NCBI RefSeq assembly: GCF_014640075.1
Contig: NZ_BMGG01000001.1
Location: 186,001 to 250,000 of the forward strand
Direction of reading: 5' to 3'
Source of the DNA: Chelatococcus reniformis
GTDB taxonomy: Bacteria; Pseudomonadota; Alphaproteobacteria; Rhizobiales; Beijerinckiaceae
Length of the DNA stretch: 64,000 bases
Shown: piece after piece, positions 30,789-41,045 of the stretch
Layout of the letters: each line of letters opens with the position of its first letter
Position numbering within the stretch: the stretch's first letter is position 1
The notes under the pieces: generated by a model
The model's input: the letters and a program-made list of their open reading frames with translations, nothing else
What the model was told of the DNA's origin: nothing
Databases searched by the model: none
Made by a program: the position numbers and the translations under genes

Positions 30789-31963
30789 CGCGCGACGGTG
30801 AGGGCGATGCCCATGCCGCCACCGATGCACAGGGTCGCCAGGCCCTTCTTCGCGTCGCGACGCTGCATCTCGTGCAGCAGCGTCACCAGGATGCGGGCGC
30901 CGGAGGCGCCGATGGGATGGCCGATGGCGATCGCTCCGCCGTTGACGTTGACGATCGCCGGATCCCAGCCCACGTCCTTGTTCACCGCCAGCGCCTGGGC
31001 GGCGAATGCTTCGTTGGCCTCGACCAGATCGAGGTCCTGCACCTTCCAACCGGCCTTCTCGAGCGCTTTGCGGGCGGCCGGAATCGGGCCCGAGCCCATG
31101 ACCGCAGGCTCGACGCCGGCCGTCGCCCACGAGGCAATGCGGGCGAGCGGCGTGAGGCCGCGCTTTTCGGCTTCGGCCGCGGTCATCAGGACGAGCGCCG
31201 CGGCGCCGTCGTTGAGGCCGGATGCATTGGCAGCGGTGACGGTACCGTCCTTGGTAAAGGCGGGACGCAGCTTGGCGACCTGATCGATGGTGGCGCCGTC
31301 ACGGATGTATTCGTCGGTGTCGACGATGATGTCGCCCTTGCGCGAGGCGATCGTGACCGGCACGATCTCATCCTTGAACTTTCCGGCCTTCTTGGCGGCC
31401 TCCGCCTTGTTCTGCGAAGCCACGGCAAAAGCGTCCTGCGCTTCGCGCGAGATCTGCCACTTCTGGGCGACATTTTCGGCGGTGTTGCCCATGTGATAGC
31501 CGTGGAACGCATCCCACAGGCCGTCCTTGATCATGGTGTCGACGAACTCGACGCCGCCCATCTTGGTGCCGCCCCGCATGTGGTGGGCATGGGGCGACAG
31601 CGACATGGATTCCTGGCCGCCGGCGACGATGATGGAGGCATCGCCGCTGGCGATCTGCTGCATGCCGATGGCGACCGTGCGCAGGCCCGAGCCGCACACC
31701 TGATTGAGACCCCACGCCGTCTTCTCGACCGGCACGCCCGCCTGCATCGCCGCCTGGCGGGCCGGGTTCTGCCCCTGCGCCGCCGTCAGCACCTGCCCCA
31801 GGATGACTTCGTCCACCTCGCCGGCCTCGACCTTGGCGCGCGTCAGCGCCGCCTTGATGGCCGTGGCACCGAGCTCGTGCGCAGGGGTCGCAGCGAACGC
31901 GCCGTTGAAGGCACCGACCGGGGTGCGCGCAGCGCTGACAATGACAATGTCCGAAGCAGCCAT
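30785..31963 (-). CDS. phbA: Acetyl-CoA acetyltransferase (beta-ketothiolase)
   Basis: This 392-residue biosynthetic thiolase condenses two acetyl-CoA to acetoacetyl-CoA for polyhydroxybutyrate. The acyl-accepting Cys is in [11 protein letters not shown] (about 89). The catalytic His is in [20 protein letters not shown] (about 349), and the second Cys is in [11 protein letters not shown] (about 379). The N-terminus [21 protein letters not shown] is standard. It is divergent from the regulator gene phaR and upstream of phbB, a common rhizobial layout. The TAG stop lies within the start of a palindromic repeat on the minus strand. Confidence 0.96.
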   Translation of the reverse strand: MAASDIVIVSAARTPVGAFNGAFAATPAHELGATAIKAALTRAKVEAGEVDEVILGQVLTAAQGQNPARQAAMQAGVPVEKTAWGLNQVCGSGLRTVAIGMQQIASGDASIIVAGGQESMSLSPHAHHMRGGTKMGGVEFVDTMIKDGLWDAFHGYHMGNTAENVAQKWQISREAQDAFAVASQNKAEAAKKAGKFKDEIVPVTIASRKGDIIVDTDEYIRDGATIDQVAKLRPAFTKDGTVTAANASGLNDGAAALVLMTAAEAEKRGLTPLARIASWATAGVEPAVMGSGPIPAARKALEKAGWKVQDLDLVEANEAFAAQALAVNKDVGWDPAIVNVNGGAIAIGHPIGASGARILVTLLHEMQRRDAKKGLATLCIGGGMGIALTVAR

Positions 31964-32235
31964 GGGTGCATTCCTCTCGATCCCTGGTCTCGACCAGAGT
32001 TGGTTATGCCTCCGCCCCTTTGCAAAACGGCGGAGCATCTGTCCAGCCGAAGTTGCCCCGGGCCGAGGGGCTCATAATGATCTAGCGCAGACCGGAGCGG
32101 CCGGCCGCACGGAAATGCCTCTCCGTTGCACAATATTATTTTCCAAACAGCAGCAGAAGCCCTATCGTTCGGCAGCGAGGCCCATCCGTGATCCGAGGCA
32201 ACCCCCACGGTGCCGCCTTCCCCAGCAGGAGCGCC

Positions 32236-32802
32236 ATGGCCAACGAGAAGCAACCGACGACAATCAAGAAGTACGCCAACCGTCGCCTTTATCATACGGG
32301 TACGAGCACCTACGTCACGCTCGAAGACCTGGCCAAGATGGTGCGCGCCGGCGACGACTTCCTCGTCTATGACGCCAAGACCGGCGAAGACATCACCCGC
32401 TCCGTGCTGACCCAGATCATTTTCGAGGAGGAGAGCAAGGTCGGCCAGCAGAACCTGCTGCCGGTGACATTCCTGCGTCAGCTCATCCGCTTTTACGGCG
32501 ACAGCCTCCAGGCCCTGGTGCCAAGCTATCTCGAGTTCTCGATCGAGAACCTGGCTAAAGATCAGGCGAAGTTTCGCGAGCAGTTGTCCAAGACGTTCGG
32601 CCCCGCGGCCGCCTTCCAGGCCCTGCAGGACCAGGCCCGCGCCAACATGACGGTATTTCAGGAGGCGCTGCGCATGTTCGTGCCGTTCACCCCCGGAGGC
32701 GATCCGCAGAGCCCGGCACCAAGCGATGCGGAGCTGACGGAGCTCAAGCGGCAGGTGACGGACATGCAGGCCCGCCTGGACAAGCTCGCCAACAAGCCCT
32801 GA
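32236..32802 (+). CDS. phaR: Polyhydroxyalkanoate synthesis repressor
   Basis: This 188-residue regulator has the PHB_acc_N DNA-binding domain at the start (TIKKYANRRLYHTGTSTYVTLEDLAKMV, residues about 8-36). A PHB_acc domain at about 60-110 includes LTQIIFEEESKVGQQNLLPVTFLRQLIRFYG. The C-terminus (about 160-188) is a short coiled coil. PhaR binds both DNA and nascent PHB granules and represses phasin and synthesis genes. The ATG at 32236 has AGGAG at 32227-32231. The divergent spacer to phbA (31964-32235) holds an AT-rich patch near 32127-32150 that probably contains a promoter. I could not define an operator. Confidence 0.93.
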   Translation: MANEKQPTTIKKYANRRLYHTGTSTYVTLEDLAKMVRAGDDFLVYDAKTGEDITRSVLTQIIFEEESKVGQQNLLPVTFLRQLIRFYGDSLQALVPSYLEFSIENLAKDQAKFREQLSKTFGPAAAFQALQDQARANMTVFQEALRMFVPFTPGGDPQSPAPSDAELTELKRQVTDMQARLDKLANKP

Positions 32803-32829
32803 CCCGCCTCGCCCGGCATTTGAGCATCC

Positions 32830-33345
32830 GTGTCGCGCCTCGACAGCTTCATCCGCCGGCTGCTGGCCCAGCGAGCCTGCCTCGACCGCGCCGCCGTCCT
32901 GGTGGGCGGCGTACCGGGCCCCGTCGTCGAGCTGGGGCTCGGCAATGGACGCACCTACGACCATCTGCGGCAGATCCTGCCGGAGCGCCGCATCTACGTG
33001 TTCGAGCGCGCCCCGGCAGCCCATCCGCTGTGCACGCCAGCGGCCGGCTATCTGGTCGTCGGCGACTTCGCCGAGACGCTGCCCGGGGCCGTGACGCGGC
33101 TGGGTGGGCCCGCCGCCCTCATCCATGCGGACGTCGGCTCCGGCGATGAGACCGCGAACGCCCGGCTGGCGGCCTGGCTCGGCCCGCTGATCGTGCCGAT
33201 GCTGGCGGAGGGCGGCATCATCACCAGCGATCAACGGCTCACCGCGGAAGGTCTCGCGCCTCAGCCGGTGCCGGCCGAGGCGGACAAGGGACGCTACTAT
33301 CTCTACCGTCGGACGGCCATGGCGCGCCGGGCGGCGGCGAGCTAG
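32830..33345 (+). CDS. Small class I SAM-dependent methyltransferase
   Basis: This 171-residue protein resembles a Rossmann-type methyltransferase family commonly found after phaR. VVELGLGNGRTYDHLRQILP at about 32-51 is motif I (GLGNG), RRIYVFERAP gives the acidic residue of motif II, and ALIHADVGSGDE resembles motif IV. The protein is shorter than classical members and its substrate is unknown. The start is GTG at 32830, 28 bp after phaR, so it may be co-transcribed. Confidence 0.75.
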   Translation: MSRLDSFIRRLLAQRACLDRAAVLVGGVPGPVVELGLGNGRTYDHLRQILPERRIYVFERAPAAHPLCTPAAGYLVVGDFAETLPGAVTRLGGPAALIHADVGSGDETANARLAAWLGPLIVPMLAEGGIITSDQRLTAEGLAPQPVPAEADKGRYYLYRRTAMARRAAAS

Positions 33346-33428
33346 ATGTGAGCTCTCAATAGGTTGTCCACCGACCCGGTCCGGGGAAGCTGTGGTTGCG
33401 AAGCTACAGGATCTCACGAGAGGGTCGG

Positions 33429-33602
33429 ATGAACGTCCACAAGAATGCCCGGCTGACAGTCTACATCCGAGCCGAGTTGGTGCGGCGCGGCCTTTTGGTG
33501 CGGCGCGGCCTTGATGAGGGTCAGCCACCAAAGGCCGTGGCCGCGGCCTTCGGCGATGCGGGACGACCTAGCAGGCCGGTTCGGTCTCGGCAGGCCCGAT
33601 AG
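33429..33602 (+). pseudogene. Relic of an IS481-family transposase, N-terminal end
   Basis: The reading frame encodes 57 residues beginning MNVHKNARL, then RAELVRRGL and DEGQPPKAVAAAFG. This is the opening helix-turn-helix of IS481-family transposases (DDE integrase core type), which normally continue for some 300 residues. Here the frame ends after an unrelated Arg-rich tail, and no catalytic core follows. An exact 18-bp in-frame duplication (33477-33512) repeats LVRRGL. The upstream stretch from about 33360 has the look of the element's left flank. I see no terminal inverted repeats or target duplication. It lies immediately before the rplU promoter. Confidence 0.72.
33477..33512 (+). repeat. 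Exact 18-bp tandem duplication in the transposase relic
   Basis: TTGGTGCGGCGCGGCCTT occurs at 33477-33494 and again, without a single change, at 33495-33512. The duplication keeps the frame (LVRRGL twice). Identity of both units suggests a recent slippage event in already inactive sequence. Confidence 0.95.
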
Positions 33603-33612
33603 CATCCGACCG

Positions 33613-33641
33613 TTGACAGCGGCGCCCGTCTGCGATTAGAA
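33613..33641 (+). promoter_or_regulatory. Promoter for rplU-rpmA
   Basis: TTGACA (33613-33618), a 17-bp spacer and TTAGAA (33636-33641, or TAGAAA one base on) form a good sigma-70-type promoter, 145 bp before the rplU start. The spacing from promoter to gene leaves a structured leader. Confidence 0.75.
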
Positions 33642-33652
33642 AGCACGCTTCA

Positions 33653-33682
33653 GGCGCGGGGAGACCCGCGCCCGTTGTTTTT
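33653..33682 (+). promoter_or_regulatory. Terminator-like hairpin in the rplU leader
   Basis: GGCGCGGG (33653-33660), loop GAGA and CCCGCGCC (33665-33672) form a perfect 8-bp stem. CGTTGTTTTTC, with five consecutive T, follows. It lies just after the promoter and before rplU, so it can act as an attenuator. Alternatively it terminates transcription arriving from the transposase relic side. Confidence 0.55.
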
Positions 33683-33685
33683 CGC

Positions 33686-33707
33686 GCCTGCGTCAACGTA
33701 CGCAGGC
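33686..33707 (+). promoter_or_regulatory. Second hairpin in the rplU leader
   Basis: GCCTGCGT (33686-33693) and ACGCAGGC (33700-33707) pair perfectly over a 6-nt loop, 78 bp before the rplU start and only 4 bp after the terminator-like hairpin. It may be part of an L21-type autoregulatory leader. The sequence alone does not prove it. Confidence 0.45.
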
Positions 33708-33785
33708 ATCCCGGACCGGAAACGGGCTGCCAAGAAGCCGGCCGGAGCCATGGGCTCGAGGCCGGGTGGAACACGGAAGAGAACG

Positions 33786-34094
33786 ATGTTCGCAGTCATC
33801 AAGACCGGCGGCAAGCAGTATCGCGTTGCCGCCAACGACACCATTACCGTCGCCAAGCTCGCCGGCGAGGCGGGCGACGCGGTCTCCTTCGACGTGCTGC
33901 TGCTCGCAGGCGACGAGAATGTCGCCGTCGGCGCGCAGGCTGTCGCGAGCGCCTCGGTCGCCGCCGAGATCGTGCGGCACGGGCGCGGCGAGAAGGTGAT
34001 CGCCTTCAAGAAGCGCCGCCGCCAGAACTCCAAGCGCAAGCGCGGTCACCGCCAGGACCACACGGTCGTGCGCATCACCGGCATCAGCGCCTGA
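33786..34094 (+). CDS. rplU: 50S ribosomal protein L21
   Basis: This 102-residue protein of the large ribosomal subunit binds 23S r[18 protein letters not shown] is the standard beginning, and the signature [31 protein letters not shown] covers the basic RNA-binding end. The length is normal. The ATG at 33786 has AAGAGAA upstream. It is followed 35 bp later by rpmA and is expressed from the strong promoter at 33613. Confidence 0.98.
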   Translation: MFAVIKTGGKQYRVAANDTITVAKLAGEAGDAVSFDVLLLAGDENVAVGAQAVASASVAAEIVRHGRGEKVIAFKKRRRQNSKRKRGHRQDHTVVRITGISA

Positions 34095-34129
34095 GCCGCG
34101 GCCCGGCCAGCATATAACGGAGACATTCG

Positions 34130-34414
34130 ATGGCTCATAAAAAGGCAGGCGGCTCCTCGCGCAACGGCCGCGATTCCGACGGCCGCCGTCTCGGCGTCAA
34201 GAAGTTCGGCGGCGAAGCCGTCATTGCCGGCAACATCATCATTCGCCAACGCGGCACCAGGGTGCATCCCGGCGTCAATGTCGGCGTCGGCAAGGACCAT
34301 ACGCTGTTCGCCCTGACGGCCGGCCGGGTCCGCTTCGGTACCAAGCTCGGGCGATCGATCGTATCGATCGAGCCGGCAGCGGCGGCCGCAGCCGCCAAAA
34401 CGGCAGCCGAATAA
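34130..34414 (+). CDS. rpmA: 50S ribosomal protein L27
   Basis: This 94-residue protein sits near the peptidyl-transferase centre. It begins [24 protein letters not shown], whose N-terminal tail reaches the P-site tRNA, and contains [19 protein letters not shown], the family signature. The C-terminus is extended by an Ala-rich tail ([12 protein letters not shown]). A good intrinsic terminator follows at 34519. It forms an operon with rplU. Confidence 0.98.
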   Translation: MAHKKAGGSSRNGRDSDGRRLGVKKFGGEAVIAGNIIIRQRGTRVHPGVNVGVGKDHTLFALTAGRVRFGTKLGRSIVSIEPAAAAAAAKTAAE

Positions 34415-34518
34415 CGGCGAGCGCTCGCACCGAGGCAAGCGTTCCGCCGGCATCCCAGCGCCCGGCGGACGCAGCGTCTCAGGTCATCTTGCGAGTGCCG
34501 AAGACGGGTCCGTGACGA

Positions 34519-34552
34519 GGGAGATGGGGTGCCATCTCCCTTTCGTCATTTT
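34519..34552 (+). terminator. Terminator of the rplU-rpmA operon
   Basis: GGGAGATGG (34519-34527) and CCATCTCCC (34532-34540) form a 9-bp stem with a GGTG loop. TTTCGTCATTTT follows. It lies 105 bp after rpmA and separates it from the GNAT gene. Confidence 0.85.
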
Positions 34553-34602
34553 GCGGCATGGGGGTTGCTAGATCACCCTGCATGTCGGCTGGAGCGGACC
34601 CC

Positions 34603-35256
34603 ATGTTCACGCGCGAGACCATCGACGACGGCTTCGTCATCGAGACCGAGCGGCTGCTGCTGCGCTGGCCGCGGCTGGCGGACGGCGCCGCCATCGAGCG
34701 GCTGGCCGGCGATCGCGCCGTCGCCGAGATGACCGCTCTCATCCCCCATCCCTACCCGTCGGGCGCCGCCGCGGCGTTCATTCTCGCGGCGCGGCTCGCC
34801 AACGCCGGCGGCGCGGGCTTGACCTTGGCCATCATCAACCGGCGCAAGCCGCGCGAGTTGCTGGGCGCCATCGCCCTGCACGAGACGCCGTCGGGAGCGG
34901 CGGTCGCCGAACAGCTGGCTGAGCCGTTTCTCGGCTTCTGGCTGGGGAGCGACCACTGGGGCCGTGGCCTCGCCACCGAGGCGGCGCGCGCCATGGTCGC
35001 GGCGGCCTTCGAGCACGCCGACGCGCCGGCCGTGACCGCCGAGGCGCGCTCGTCCAACGGCGCATCCCGCCATGTCCTGGAAAAGGCAGGGTTCCGGACC
35101 TACGGCACCGCGTTGTCGCTGTTTCCGGCGCGCGGCGGGCTGTTTCCGGTGCACCGCATGCGCCTGACCCGCAAGGGTTGGCTCGCACTGCGTCGCGGCC
35201 AGGCGGACGAAGCGCCCAAGGATGCGTTGCGCGTCCAGCCCGAGATGGCCGGATAG
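34603..35256 (+). CDS. GNAT-family N-acetyltransferase
   Basis: This protein of about 217 residues has a RimJ/RimL-like GNAT fold. It opens with IETERLLLRWPRLADGAAIERLAGD, and the acetyl-CoA-binding stretch FWLGSDHWGRGLATEAARAMVAAAF (about 105-130) carries the P-loop-like GRGLATEA motif. Later ARSSNGASRHVLEKAGF is the conserved end of the fold. In rhizobia this gene commonly stands between rpmA and obgE. The target amine is unknown. ATGs at 34558 and 34582 are also in frame, but MFTRETIDDGFVIETERL fits relatives. The TAG stop is the start of a type A repeat. Confidence 0.88.
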   Translation: MFTRETIDDGFVIETERLLLRWPRLADGAAIERLAGDRAVAEMTALIPHPYPSGAAAAFILAARLANAGGAGLTLAIINRRKPRELLGAIALHETPSGAAVAEQLAEPFLGFWLGSDHWGRGLATEAARAMVAAAFEHADAPAVTAEARSSNGASRHVLEKAGFRTYGTALSLFPARGGLFPVHRMRLTRKGWLALRRGQADEAPKDALRVQPEMAG

Positions 35257-35358
35257 AGCATTTCCGCGTCTCTTCGAATCGTCGAAATGCTCTATCTGTT
35301 TGATTTAACGCGCTTTCTTCACGCGAACCGGCGTCCACTTCGCTCGAAAACGCTCTAG
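35254..35358 (+). repeat. Type A bipartite palindromic element, copy 3
   Basis: This 105-bp copy runs from TAGAGCATTTCCGCG to GAAAACGCTCTAG. The outer stem GAGCATTTC/GAAATGCTC is perfect. The second half nests GCGAA/TTCGC inside imperfect GCGCTTTC/GAAAACGC. Its TAG is the stop of the GNAT gene, and its closing CTAG is shared with the type B element that follows. Confidence 0.9.
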
Positions 35359-35465
35359 AGACTTGTCTCGATCAGAAGGAACCGTCTGATCGGCTGGAAT
35401 GCTCTAAGTATTTGAATGCGGAGCGCTTCTCTCTGGTCGGGTGGGTCCACCCGACCAGGAAGCGC
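35355..35465 (+). repeat. Type B bipartite element, full copy 1
   Basis: This element starts at the CTAG that ends the type A copy. The first half (to about 35406) has GATCAG...CTGATC pairing. The linker AAGTATTTGAATGCGGAGCG follows. The second half is a perfect 12-bp hairpin, CTGGTCGGGTGG (35433-35444) with CCACCCGACCAG (35447-35458), over a 2-nt loop. It closes with GAAGCGC. The DMT permease stop codon lies 29 bp beyond. Confidence 0.8.
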
Positions 35466-35493
35466 GCCGGGCGCGACCGCCGAGGGCGAAGCC

Positions 35494-36420
35494 CTACGGC
35501 GGTGGCGGCAATGCCTCGTCGCGGCCGTCGACCTGCTGCTCCCGCACGAAGATCACGAGCCCGGCGGCGATGATCAGTACGGCGCCGGCCAGGGTGGCCA
35601 GGCGGGGTTGGTCGCCGAAGACCAGGTAGCCGAAGATCAGCGCCCAGACGATGAGCAGGTATTGGTAGGGCACCACGGTGGAGGCTGGCGCGAACTTGAG
35701 CGAGCGGTTCACGCTCATATGCGCGGCGAGCGCGATGACACCGACGCCGGCAAGCAGCAGCAGATCGCCGGACGGCGGCGTGACCCAGCCGCCGAAGGGC
35801 AGAGCAAGCACGCCGACGAGGAGCAGGCCGATGTTCGTGCTGGTGACCAGCACCAGGTCGGACGTGCCTCTGAGGTAGCGTGTCAGGATCATCAGGCCGG
35901 AGAAGATCAGGCTGCCCAGGATGACGATGACCGCAGGCCAACTGATGCTGGCTCGCGATGGCTCCATGGCGATCAAAACGCCGACGAAGCCCGCCGCCAC
36001 AGCGAGCCACCGGACGAGATCGCCCCGCTCGCCCAGCAGCAGGGCGGCGAGAATAGTGACGTAGATCGGGCTCGCCAGATAGAAGGTCACCGCGTCTGCC
36101 ACCGGCAGGTAGATCACCGCGGCGTAGAACAGGACGATCTCGAGCGTCGAGAACAGGGCCCGCAGCACCTGCAGGCCCGGTTTCGGCGCCGTCCGCCAGG
36201 GGGCCAGGCCGGCGCGGACGAGCAACGGCGCGAGGATGGCCATGGCCACGACGGTCCGGATCAGGATGACCTGGCCGATGCCATAGCTGCCGAGCAGCCA
36301 TTTGGCCGCCACGTCGTTGATGGCGAACAGGAATACGCCGGCGAGCATGAACAGGATGCCGGTGGCGTGGCCTGAGCCTCGCAGGGCGGTGGAGGTCGAC
36401 GCGGGCGATTGGACGGCCAT
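35494..36420 (-). CDS. EamA/DMT-family permease
   Basis: This 308-residue inner-membrane protein has ten predicted helices in two EamA repeats (about 20-150 and 160-295). FMLAGVFLFAINDVAAKWLLG and VADAVTFYLASPIYVTILAALLLGER are typical of the first repeat, and APASTVVPYQYLLIVWALIFGYLVFGDQP of the second. The closest general type is the RhaT/YdcZ-like metabolite exporters; the substrate is unknown. It is not closely similar to the other DMT protein at 28803. It interrupts the GNAT-obgE order on the opposite strand and is flanked on both sides by palindromic repeats. Confidence 0.85.
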   Translation of the reverse strand: MAVQSPASTSTALRGSGHATGILFMLAGVFLFAINDVAAKWLLGSYGIGQVILIRTVVAMAILAPLLVRAGLAPWRTAPKPGLQVLRALFSTLEIVLFYAAVIYLPVADAVTFYLASPIYVTILAALLLGERGDLVRWLAVAAGFVGVLIAMEPSRASISWPAVIVILGSLIFSGLMILTRYLRGTSDLVLVTSTNIGLLLVGVLALPFGGWVTPPSGDLLLLAGVGVIALAAHMSVNRSLKFAPASTVVPYQYLLIVWALIFGYLVFGDQPRLATLAGAVLIIAAGLVIFVREQQVDGRDEALPPPP

Positions 36421-36497
36421 GGCTTTTCTGGATTATGAGGCTTGCAGGATCACCAGACCGGGCGCATGTGCCGCCCGGATGTGGTATCCGGCCGGAT

Positions 36498-36562
36498 CAT
36501 GCTCCAGGTTCGAAGCGTGGTGCGTTTCTTCCCGGGAAGGTATCCACCCGCCCGGGAAGCGC

Positions 36563-36566
<4 letters not shown>
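36498..36566 (+). repeat. Type B element, partial copy ending in CTAG
   Basis: ATGCTCCAGGTTCGAAGCG corresponds to the end of the first half and the linker. The second half is a hairpin of CTTCCCGGG (36528-36536) and CCCGGGAAG (36551-36559) with a 14-nt loop. GCGCTCTAG closes the element. The CTAG is shared with the next copy. Confidence 0.7.
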
Positions 36567-37805
<1,239 letters not shown>

Positions 37806-37957
37806 CGGTCGCCGGCGGCCGCCGCACCCTGGGCGGGACAAGACCACGGCGCGCAGACAGGCCGCCGCCGACCATCGTGGCGCTTGCCAAGCGCTGCGCG
37901 TTCGGCCACTCATGCCCGGCGAGCGCCCTTGGGCTCGCCCGATCGACGAGATGTTGC

Positions 37958-38956
37958 ATGATGACCCCCGGCTACCGCGCAGCCTTGCTTTCATGTCTGG
38001 CGCTGGCAGCGGTTGCGGGCCCTCTGCAGGGCGCCGCCGCGCAGCAGCCTCCCGCCAAGCCCGCGGTCGCGGCCCCCGCCACGCCGGATAGGCCGGTGCC
38101 GGACGCCAAAGTGGCCCAGCCCGCGCAGGTCAAGGCGGCCCCCGATCCCGACAAGGTGCTGGCGCGCGTCAACGGCACACCGATCACCCAGCGTGACCTG
38201 GACGTCGCCGCCGAGGACATGGCGGACCGGCTGCCGCGCGTCCCCGAGGATCAGAAGCGCGACTATCTGCTGAGCTATCTGATCGATCTCACCATCGGCT
38301 CCCAGGCCGCGACCGAGGCCAAGATCGGCGATACGCCCGACTTCGCCCGCAAGCTCTCCTACAACCGCAACAAGCTGCTGCTCGACGAGTACCTTGCGCA
38401 GGAGGCCAAGAAGGCGGCAACGCCGGAAGCGGCCCGCAAGATGTACGAGCAGACGGTCAAGGACGTGAAGCCGCAGGAAGAGGTGCGCGCCCGTCACATC
38501 CTGGTCGACAGCGAGGAACTGGCCAAGAAGGCCTACGCCAAGATCAAGGGGGGAGAAGACTTCAAGAGGGTTGCCGCCGAGCTTTCCAAGGACCCGGGCT
38601 CGGCCAAGGACGGCGGCGAGCTCGGCTGGTTCACCAAGGACCAGATGGTGCCGGAGTTTGCCGAGGTGGCCTTCAAGCTGAAGCCGGGAGACGTTTCCGA
38701 GCCGGTCAAGAGCCCGTTCGGCTGGCACGTCATCGAGGTCGAGGAGCGCCGCACCAAGCCGGTTCCAGCCTTCGACGCCGTCAAGAACGAAGTCGAGGCC
38801 TATGTCTCGCGCAAGGCGCAGCAGGATCGCATCCTGGCCCTGCGCGCCAAAGCGACGATCGAGCGCCTCGACGCGCCGCCCAAGCCCGACTCCGCCCTCC
38901 GTGGCGGCAAGGGGGAGGGAGCGGAGCCCACCGCGCGCCCGCCGGCACCGAAATAG
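37958..38956 (+). CDS. Parvulin-type peptidyl-prolyl isomerase
   Basis: This 332-residue secreted protein has a signal peptide ([19 protein letters not shown], cleavage near AAAQ). A Pro/Ala-rich stretch follows, then an N-terminal helical chaperone region (about 65-170), then a PpiC parvulin domain at about 170-270. The domain reads [90 protein letters not shown] in shape, with the GELGWF and FGWHVI hallmarks. It assists folding of periplasmic or outer-membrane proteins, like PrsA or SurA. The C-terminal 40 residues are low complexity. Two adjacent ATGs (37958, 37961) could serve as start. Confidence 0.92.
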   Translation: MMTPGYRAALLSCLALAAVAGPLQGAAAQQPPAKPAVAAPATPDRPVPDAKVAQPAQVKAAPDPDKVLARVNGTPITQRDLDVAAEDMADRLPRVPEDQKRDYLLSYLIDLTIGSQAATEAKIGDTPDFARKLSYNRNKLLLDEYLAQEAKKAATPEAARKMYEQTVKDVKPQEEVRARHILVDSEELAKKAYAKIKGGEDFKRVAAELSKDPGSAKDGGELGWFTKDQMVPEFAEVAFKLKPGDVSEPVKSPFGWHVIEVEERRTKPVPAFDAVKNEVEAYVSRKAQQDRILALRAKATIERLDAPPKPDSALRGGKGEGAEPTARPPAPK

Positions 38957-39065
38957 CACCTCACGCGAGACTGCGGGCGGATCGCACCCCGAGGCTCGCG
39001 GTCGACATTCGTCACATCTAGAGAGGGCCGTTGTGGCGTCCGCCACGACGGCGAAGGAGCGCCTG

Positions 39066-40307
39066 ATGCCGCCGAGTGTGTCTCCCCTTGCCCCCAAGAC
39101 CGTCCCGTCCATGCCGACGGTGCCGGGCGTTCGCTTCGCCACGGCCGAGGCGGGCATCCGCTACGCGGGGCGCACCGATGTCTTGCTGGCGCTGTTCGAT
39201 CGGGGCACGGGCGTCGCCGGCGTGCTGACGCGATCCAAATGCCCGTCGGCGGCGGTCGACTGGTGCCGGGCCAAGCTGCCGGGCGGCGAGGCGCGGGCGC
39301 TCGTGGTCAACTCCGGCAACGCCAATGCCTTCACCGGACTGAAGGGGCGCAAGGCGGTGGAGCTGACGGCCAAGCTCGCAGCCAAGGCCGCCGCCTGCCG
39401 GCCGGGCCAGGTCTTCCTCGCCTCGACCGGCGTCATCGGGGAGCCGCTCGATGCGGACAAGTTCGAGGGCGTGCTCGATGCCTGCGCGCAGCGGGCGACA
39501 GGCGATCACTGGACCGACGCGGCCCGGGCGATCATGACCACCGACACCTTCCCCAAGGTCGCGACCCGGACGGTCTCGCTAGGCGGCGTCGACGTCGTCA
39601 TCAACGGCATGGCCAAGGGCGCCGGCATGATCGCCCCCGACATGGCGACGATGCTGTCGTTCGTGGCGACCGACGCGCCGATCGCCTCGCCCGTGCTGCA
39701 GTCGCTGCTGAAGAGAGGGACGGACAAGTCGTTCAACTGCGTGACCGTCGACGGCGACACCTCTACCTCGGACACGCTGCTGCTGTTCGCCACCGGTGCC
39801 GCCGCCGCGCAGGGCGCGCCGCTCATCGGCACCGCCGGCGACCGGCGCCTGGCGCCCTTCCGCGCGGCGCTCGACGACCTGCTGCTCGACCTCGCCCAAC
39901 AGGTCGCCCGCGACGGCGAAGGGGCACGCAAGCTCATCACCGTCACGGTCAAGGGCGCCACCACTGAGCGCTCGGCGCGTCGCATCGCCTTCTCGATCGC
40001 CAACTCGCCGCTGGTGAAGACCGCGGTCGCCGGCGAGGACGCCAATTGGGGCCGCGTCGTCATGGCCGTCGGCAAGGCCGGCGAGCCGGCCGACCGCGAC
40101 AAGCTCGCCATCTTCTTTGGCGACATCCGGGTCGCCGCTCAAGGAGCCCGCGACCCCGATTATAACGAGAAGCAAACCTCGGCCTACATGCGGGGGGACG
40201 AGGTCACGATCACCGTCGAGCTCGGCCTCGGCCGCGCTTCGGCCACGGTTTGGACATGCGACCTGACCAAGGAGTACGTCACCATCAACGGAGACTACCG
40301 GTCATGA
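39066..40307 (+). CDS. argJ: Bifunctional ornithine acetyltransferase / N-acetylglutamate synthase
   Basis: This 413-residue enzyme runs the cyclic arginine pathway, moving the acetyl group from acetylornithine to glutamate. The precursor self-cleaves before the Thr in [15 protein letters not shown] (about 198) to give alpha and beta chains. The oxyanion region is in [13 protein letters not shown]. Later [23 protein letters not shown] and [19 protein letters not shown] are conserved, and the end DYRS is close to the standard C-terminus. The ATG at 39066 has AGGAG six bases upstream; a GTG at 39033 is in frame but less likely. The gene overlaps the SIMPL gene by 4 bp. Confidence 0.96.
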   Translation: MPPSVSPLAPKTVPSMPTVPGVRFATAEAGIRYAGRTDVLLALFDRGTGVAGVLTRSKCPSAAVDWCRAKLPGGEARALVVNSGNANAFTGLKGRKAVELTAKLAAKAAACRPGQVFLASTGVIGEPLDADKFEGVLDACAQRATGDHWTDAARAIMTTDTFPKVATRTVSLGGVDVVINGMAKGAGMIAPDMATMLSFVATDAPIASPVLQSLLKRGTDKSFNCVTVDGDTSTSDTLLLFATGAAAAQGAPLIGTAGDRRLAPFRAALDDLLLDLAQQVARDGEGARKLITVTVKGATTERSARRIAFSIANSPLVKTAVAGEDANWGRVVMAVGKAGEPADRDKLAIFFGDIRVAAQGARDPDYNEKQTSAYMRGDEVTITVELGLGRASATVWTCDLTKEYVTINGDYRS

Positions 40308-41038
40308 TCAGGTCAATTCTCACGCCGCCCCTGGCGCTCGCCGGCGCGCTGGTGGCCGCCACGACCGCTGTGGCGCAGGAGCCGGCGCCGCGCGAAAATC
40401 GCGTCGTCCGCGTCGAGGGCCACGCCTCCCGCGAGATGGTGCCGGACATGGCGCGCCTGTCGCTCGGCGTGACGTCGCGGGCGCCCAAGCCCGGCGACGC
40501 GCTGGCCGCCAATGCCGCCGATGCGCAGAAAGTCATCGACATCGCCAAGCGCAGCGGCATCGAACCCAGGGATATCCAGACCAGCGCGGTCAACCTGACG
40601 GAGAACATGCGCAACAAGCGCGATGCGGCGTCCTCGTCGATCACCCAGGAGCCCGACGGTTTCATCGCCACCAACACCGTCACGGTTCGCGTCCGCGACC
40701 TCGGCAAGCTCGGCAGCCTGCTCACCGAGGTCGTCGCCGGCGGGGCCAACCGCATCAATGGCCTGAGTTTCGATGTCGCCAGCCGCGACAAGGTCGTCGA
40801 GGAGCTGCGCGTGGAGGCGGTGGCCGATGCGCGCAAGACGGCGAACCGCCTGGCGGAGGCAGCCGGTGCCGGCGTCGGCCGCATCATGGTGATCACCTAC
40901 CCACCGCGCGGCGCGGCGCCTGTGGCCGAGTTCGGCATGATGCGGGCAGCCTCCCCGCGGGCGGCCGTGCCGATCGAGGTCGGCGCCCTGACCATCGCCG
41001 CCGACGTGGAGACCGTCTGGTCTTTGCAGCAACCGTGA
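40304..41038 (+). CDS. SIMPL-domain (DUF541) periplasmic protein
   Basis: This 244-residue protein has a signal peptide ([18 protein letters not shown], cleavage after AQ/E about 25). One SIMPL (DUF541) domain follows: [82 protein letters not shown] and [26 protein letters not shown]. The family includes oxidative-stress-linked periplasmic or outer-membrane proteins of unclear activity. It begins at ATGA overlapping the argJ stop, so the two are translationally coupled. mutT follows 7 bp later. Confidence 0.88.
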   Translation: MIRSILTPPLALAGALVAATTAVAQEPAPRENRVVRVEGHASREMVPDMARLSLGVTSRAPKPGDALAANAADAQKVIDIAKRSGIEPRDIQTSAVNLTENMRNKRDAASSSITQEPDGFIATNTVTVRVRDLGKLGSLLTEVVAGGANRINGLSFDVASRDKVVEELRVEAVADARKTANRLAEAAGAGVGRIMVITYPPRGAAPVAEFGMMRAASPRAAVPIEVGALTIAADVETVWSLQQP

Positions 41039-41045
41039 CGGCGCC

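Noticed and set aside
31964-32235. PhaR operator between phbA and phaR
   Set aside because: The region contains an AT-rich patch and TGC-containing words, but no clear symmetrical site I could defend.
33360-33428. Terminal inverted repeat of the IS481 relic
   Set aside because: The sequence looks like transposase upstream DNA, but I could not find a matching inverted end on the right side.
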